Below are positions 61,914 through 64,000 of a stretch of 64,000 bases of DNA, piece after piece; position 1 is the first letter of the stretch, and each line of letters begins with the position of its first letter. Source of the DNA: Bacteroidales bacterium UBA5515 (GTDB lineage: Bacteria > Bacteroidota > Bacteroidia > Bacteroidales > P3); NCBI GenBank assembly GCA_002423895.1, contig DIOL01000026.1, positions 1 to 64,000 of the forward strand, given 5' to 3'. The notes below the pieces were generated by a model. The model was given only the letters and a program-made list of their open reading frames with translations. It was not told the origin of the DNA and made no database searches. A program made the position numbers and the translations under genes.

Positions 61914-64000
61914 AGATTACTTTCTTTGCTGGCTTTCCTTCCATATAACGTTGTACTTCAGAATTTGAAAGAATAGTTTCTTCAATTTCTTTAGCAGTTT
62001 TGTCTAATGGAAATTCCATAGTCAGTCTTGTCTTTCCATTAATAGAAACAGGATAGGTGTATGAGTTTTCAATCAATACACTTTCATCAATTACTGGGAA
62101 TTGAGCAAATGTTATAGTTTCCTTATGTCCAAGTAAAGACCATAATTCTTCTGAAATATGAGGTGCAAAAGGAGATATTAAGATTGCAAGAGGTTCAAGA
62201 ATTTCTCTTTTATTACATTTTAGATCTGTTAATTCATTTACACAAATCATAAATGTAGAAACAGAAGTGTTAAAGCTAAATCGTTCTATATCTTCCTTAA
62301 CTTTCTTTACTGCCTTATAGAGTGATTTGTATTCTTCTTTATTAGGTTTTTCTTCAGAAATATTTAAGTTATTATCTTTGTCATGATATAGTTTCCAAAG
62401 TTTTCTCATAAAGCGGAATACGCCTTCAATCCCCTTAGTATCCCATGGTTTTGATTGTTCCAAAGGTCCTAAGAACATTTCATAAAGACGTAAAGTGTCT
62501 GCTCCATAACGTTCAACCAAGTCGTCAGGGTTTTGTACATTATACAAACTCTTAGACATCTTTTCAACTTCATAGCCACAGATATATTTCCCTTCTTCTA
62601 ATATAAATTCAGCATTCTTAAACTCTTCTCTCCAGGCTTTAAAAGCTTCAATATCCAATATATCATTATCAACAATATTAATATCAACGTGAATTGGGTC
62701 AAACTCATATTCGTTTCTTAGATTATAGGAAACAAATTTATTAGTTCCTTTTATTCTATAAACAAAGCTTGAACGACCTTGAATCATTCCTTGATTAATT
62801 AGTTTTTGATAAGGTTCATCTTTACAGCAAATGCCTAAGTCAAATAAGAATTTAGTAGTAAAACGGGAATAAAGTAAATGTCCTGTTGCATGTTCACTTC
62901 CTCCAATATATAAATCTACATTTTGCCAATAATCATTAGCTTCTTTAGAAAAATATCTTTCACTATTATTTGGATCCATATATCTTAAAGAGTAAGCATT
63001 TGAACCGGCAAATCCAGGCATTGTGTTGCAATCTAAAGGATAAGTCTTTCCATCAATTGTTACATTCCAGTTTTTAGCTCTTGCTATTGGTGGTTCTCCA
63101 TCTTCAGTTGGAAGGTAAACATCAATTTCAGGAAGTTCCAATGGAAGTTCTTTTTCGTCCAATACACAAGGAATACCATCTTTATAATAAATAGGGAATG
63201 GTTCTCCCCAATATCTTTGACGAGAAAATATGGCATCACGTAAACGATAGTTTATTGTTCCATAACCAATTCCTTTTTCTTTTACATAAGCAATAACTTC
63301 TTTCATTGCTTTTTTTACTTCCATTCCAGTTATAAAGTCAGAATTAATGCAATGACCAGTTTTAGAATCTTTTGATTCTGTCCATGTATTCACATCTTCT
63401 TCCTCTTCACCTGTTGGTACAACAACTTGTTTAATCGGAATATTAAAATGACGTGCAAAAGCAAAGTCTCTGCTATCATGAGCTGGAACTGCCATAATTG
63501 CACCTGTTCCATATCCAGCTAAAACATATTCAGATATCCAAATAGGAACTCTTTCATTGCTTAATGGATTAACAGCATAGGAACCAGTAAAAACTCCTGA
63601 TATTTGTTTTACTTCTGATTGACGTTCTCTTTCTGAACGTGTCTTAGTCCAAGCTATATATTCTTCAACTTCTTTTTTATGTTCAGAAGTTGTTAGTTTA
63701 CTTATAAAATCATGTTCAGGACAAAGCACCATAAAAGTAACACCCCAAAGAGTATCTGGACGTGTTGTAAATACTTCTAATTTATCTCCATCTTCAGTAG
63801 TGAAAAATAATGCAGCACCTTCACTTTTTCCTATCCAGTTTCTTTGAATTTCTTTTAATGAATCGGTCCAATCAATATTTTCTAATCCTTGAAGCAATCT
63901 TTCAGCATAGGCAGTTATTCTTAATGACCATTGACGCATTGATTTTCTTTCAACTGGATAACCACCACGAACAGATGTTCCATTTACAACTTCATCATTA
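61879..64000 (-). CDS. leuS: Leucyl-tRNA synthetase, C-terminal part (gene runs off the window)
   Basis: About 707 residues are visible; the frame continues without a stop past the window edge (the last bases read DEVVNGTSVRGGYPVERKSM), so the internal ATG at 63939 is not the start. Visible parts are the editing domain (TRPDTLWGVTFMV), YWGEPFPIYY, the KMSKS loop (VEKMSKSLYNVQNPDDLVERYGADTLR), the anticodon-binding domain and the C-terminal domain (VSINGKTRLTMEFPLD). Class I synthetase that charges tRNA-Leu. Followed by the EamA gene. Confidence 0.97.
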   Translation of the reverse strand, partial: NDEVVNGTSVRGGYPVERKSMRQWSLRITAYAERLLQGLENIDWTDSLKEIQRNWIGKSEGAALFFTTEDGDKLEVFTTRPDTLWGVTFMVLCPEHDFISKLTTSEHKKEVEEYIAWTKTRSERERQSEVKQISGVFTGSYAVNPLSNERVPIWISEYVLAGYGTGAIMAVPAHDSRDFAFARHFNIPIKQVVVPTGEEEEDVNTWTESKDSKTGHCINSDFITGMEVKKAMKEVIAYVKEKGIGYGTINYRLRDAIFSRQRYWGEPFPIYYKDGIPCVLDEKELPLELPEIDVYLPTEDGEPPIARAKNWNVTIDGKTYPLDCNTMPGFAGSNAYSLRYMDPNNSERYFSKEANDYWQNVDLYIGGSEHATGHLLYSRFTTKFLFDLGICCKDEPYQKLINQGMIQGRSSFVYRIKGTNKFVSYNLRNEYEFDPIHVDINIVDNDILDIEAFKAWREEFKNAEFILEEGKYICGYEVEKMSKSLYNVQNPDDLVERYGADTLRLYEMFLGPLEQSKPWDTKGIEGVFRFMRKLWKLYHDKDNNLNISEEKPNKEEYKSLYKAVKKVKEDIERFSFNTSVSTFMICVNELTDLKCNKREILEPLAILISPFAPHISEELWSLLGHKETITFAQFPVIDESVLIENSYTYPVSINGKTRLTMEFPLDKTAKEIEETILSNSEVQRYMEGKPAKKVIFVPKKIINIVC

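Overview
The window is AT-rich chromosomal DNA from a member of the Bacteroidota, most likely an uncultured Bacteroidales-type lineage. Three things point there. It carries type IX secretion (T9SS) genes (PorU, PorV, PorP/SprF and GldJ-like, a PorE-like protein, and a secreted protein ending in a T9SS sorting domain). Promoter-like elements follow the Bacteroidota pattern TTG-N19-22-TAnnTTTG ahead of many genes, and Shine-Dalgarno sequences are largely absent. Many envelope proteins are of families typical of the phylum (GWxTD protein, TonB receptor with a carboxypeptidase-like plug extension, OmpA/PD40 proteins). No rRNA, tRNA, complete insertion sequence or CRISPR array was seen.

Layout. 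1-3778: 3' part of a large T9SS cargo protein; the first 61 bases form a perfect inverted repeat that looks like an end artefact. 4473-10399: eno, rpsA, then a GWxTD protein and a glycosyltransferase. 10403-14123 (minus): MATE transporter, beta-CASP metallo-beta-lactamase, thioredoxin-like protein, aroQ. 14968-22281: a probable operon of guaA, a periplasmic-binding-protein-like protein and two large envelope proteins. 22282-26571: repeat-rich accessory stretch with a small secreted protein, an ORF6N/phospholipase-D-like protein and ComEC. 26572-35582: PorE-like protein, SRPBCC protein, pyrE, a NUDIX hydrolase, and porU-porV-ispF. 35918-41974: porP/sprF, gldJ-like, holA and a TonB receptor. 42055-51166: accessory island with two related membrane-anchored proteins of unknown function, an XRE-pentapeptide regulator, a decayed ABC-transporter gene, a secreted protein and an S41-type peptidase. 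51248-64000: efp, an operon of a hypothetical protein, a DPP-IV-like peptidase and tilS, an operon of pgi, a PAP2 phosphatase and an aldehyde dehydrogenase, a methyltransferase, an EamA transporter and leuS (cut by the window end).

The strongest unexplained signal is in the long intergenic regions. Five tracts (about 3962-4300, 14361-14720, 22531-22805, 23010-23120, 44651-44996) are built from strictly phased units: palindromes with a 22-23 bp period and a locus-specific sequence around an ATG-x-CAT type core, joined to degenerate 21-bp units carrying a CTTGTTTT-like core. At 14444-14576 seven palindrome centres are exactly 22 bp apart; at 44829-44976 eight GTTTT cores are exactly 21 bp apart. 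Two tracts are copies of one another and each begins with a promoter-like element, so they may be transcribed. I do not recognise this family. The second candidate for something undescribed is the pair of membrane-anchored ExxHxE proteins bracketing the 42-51 kb island.
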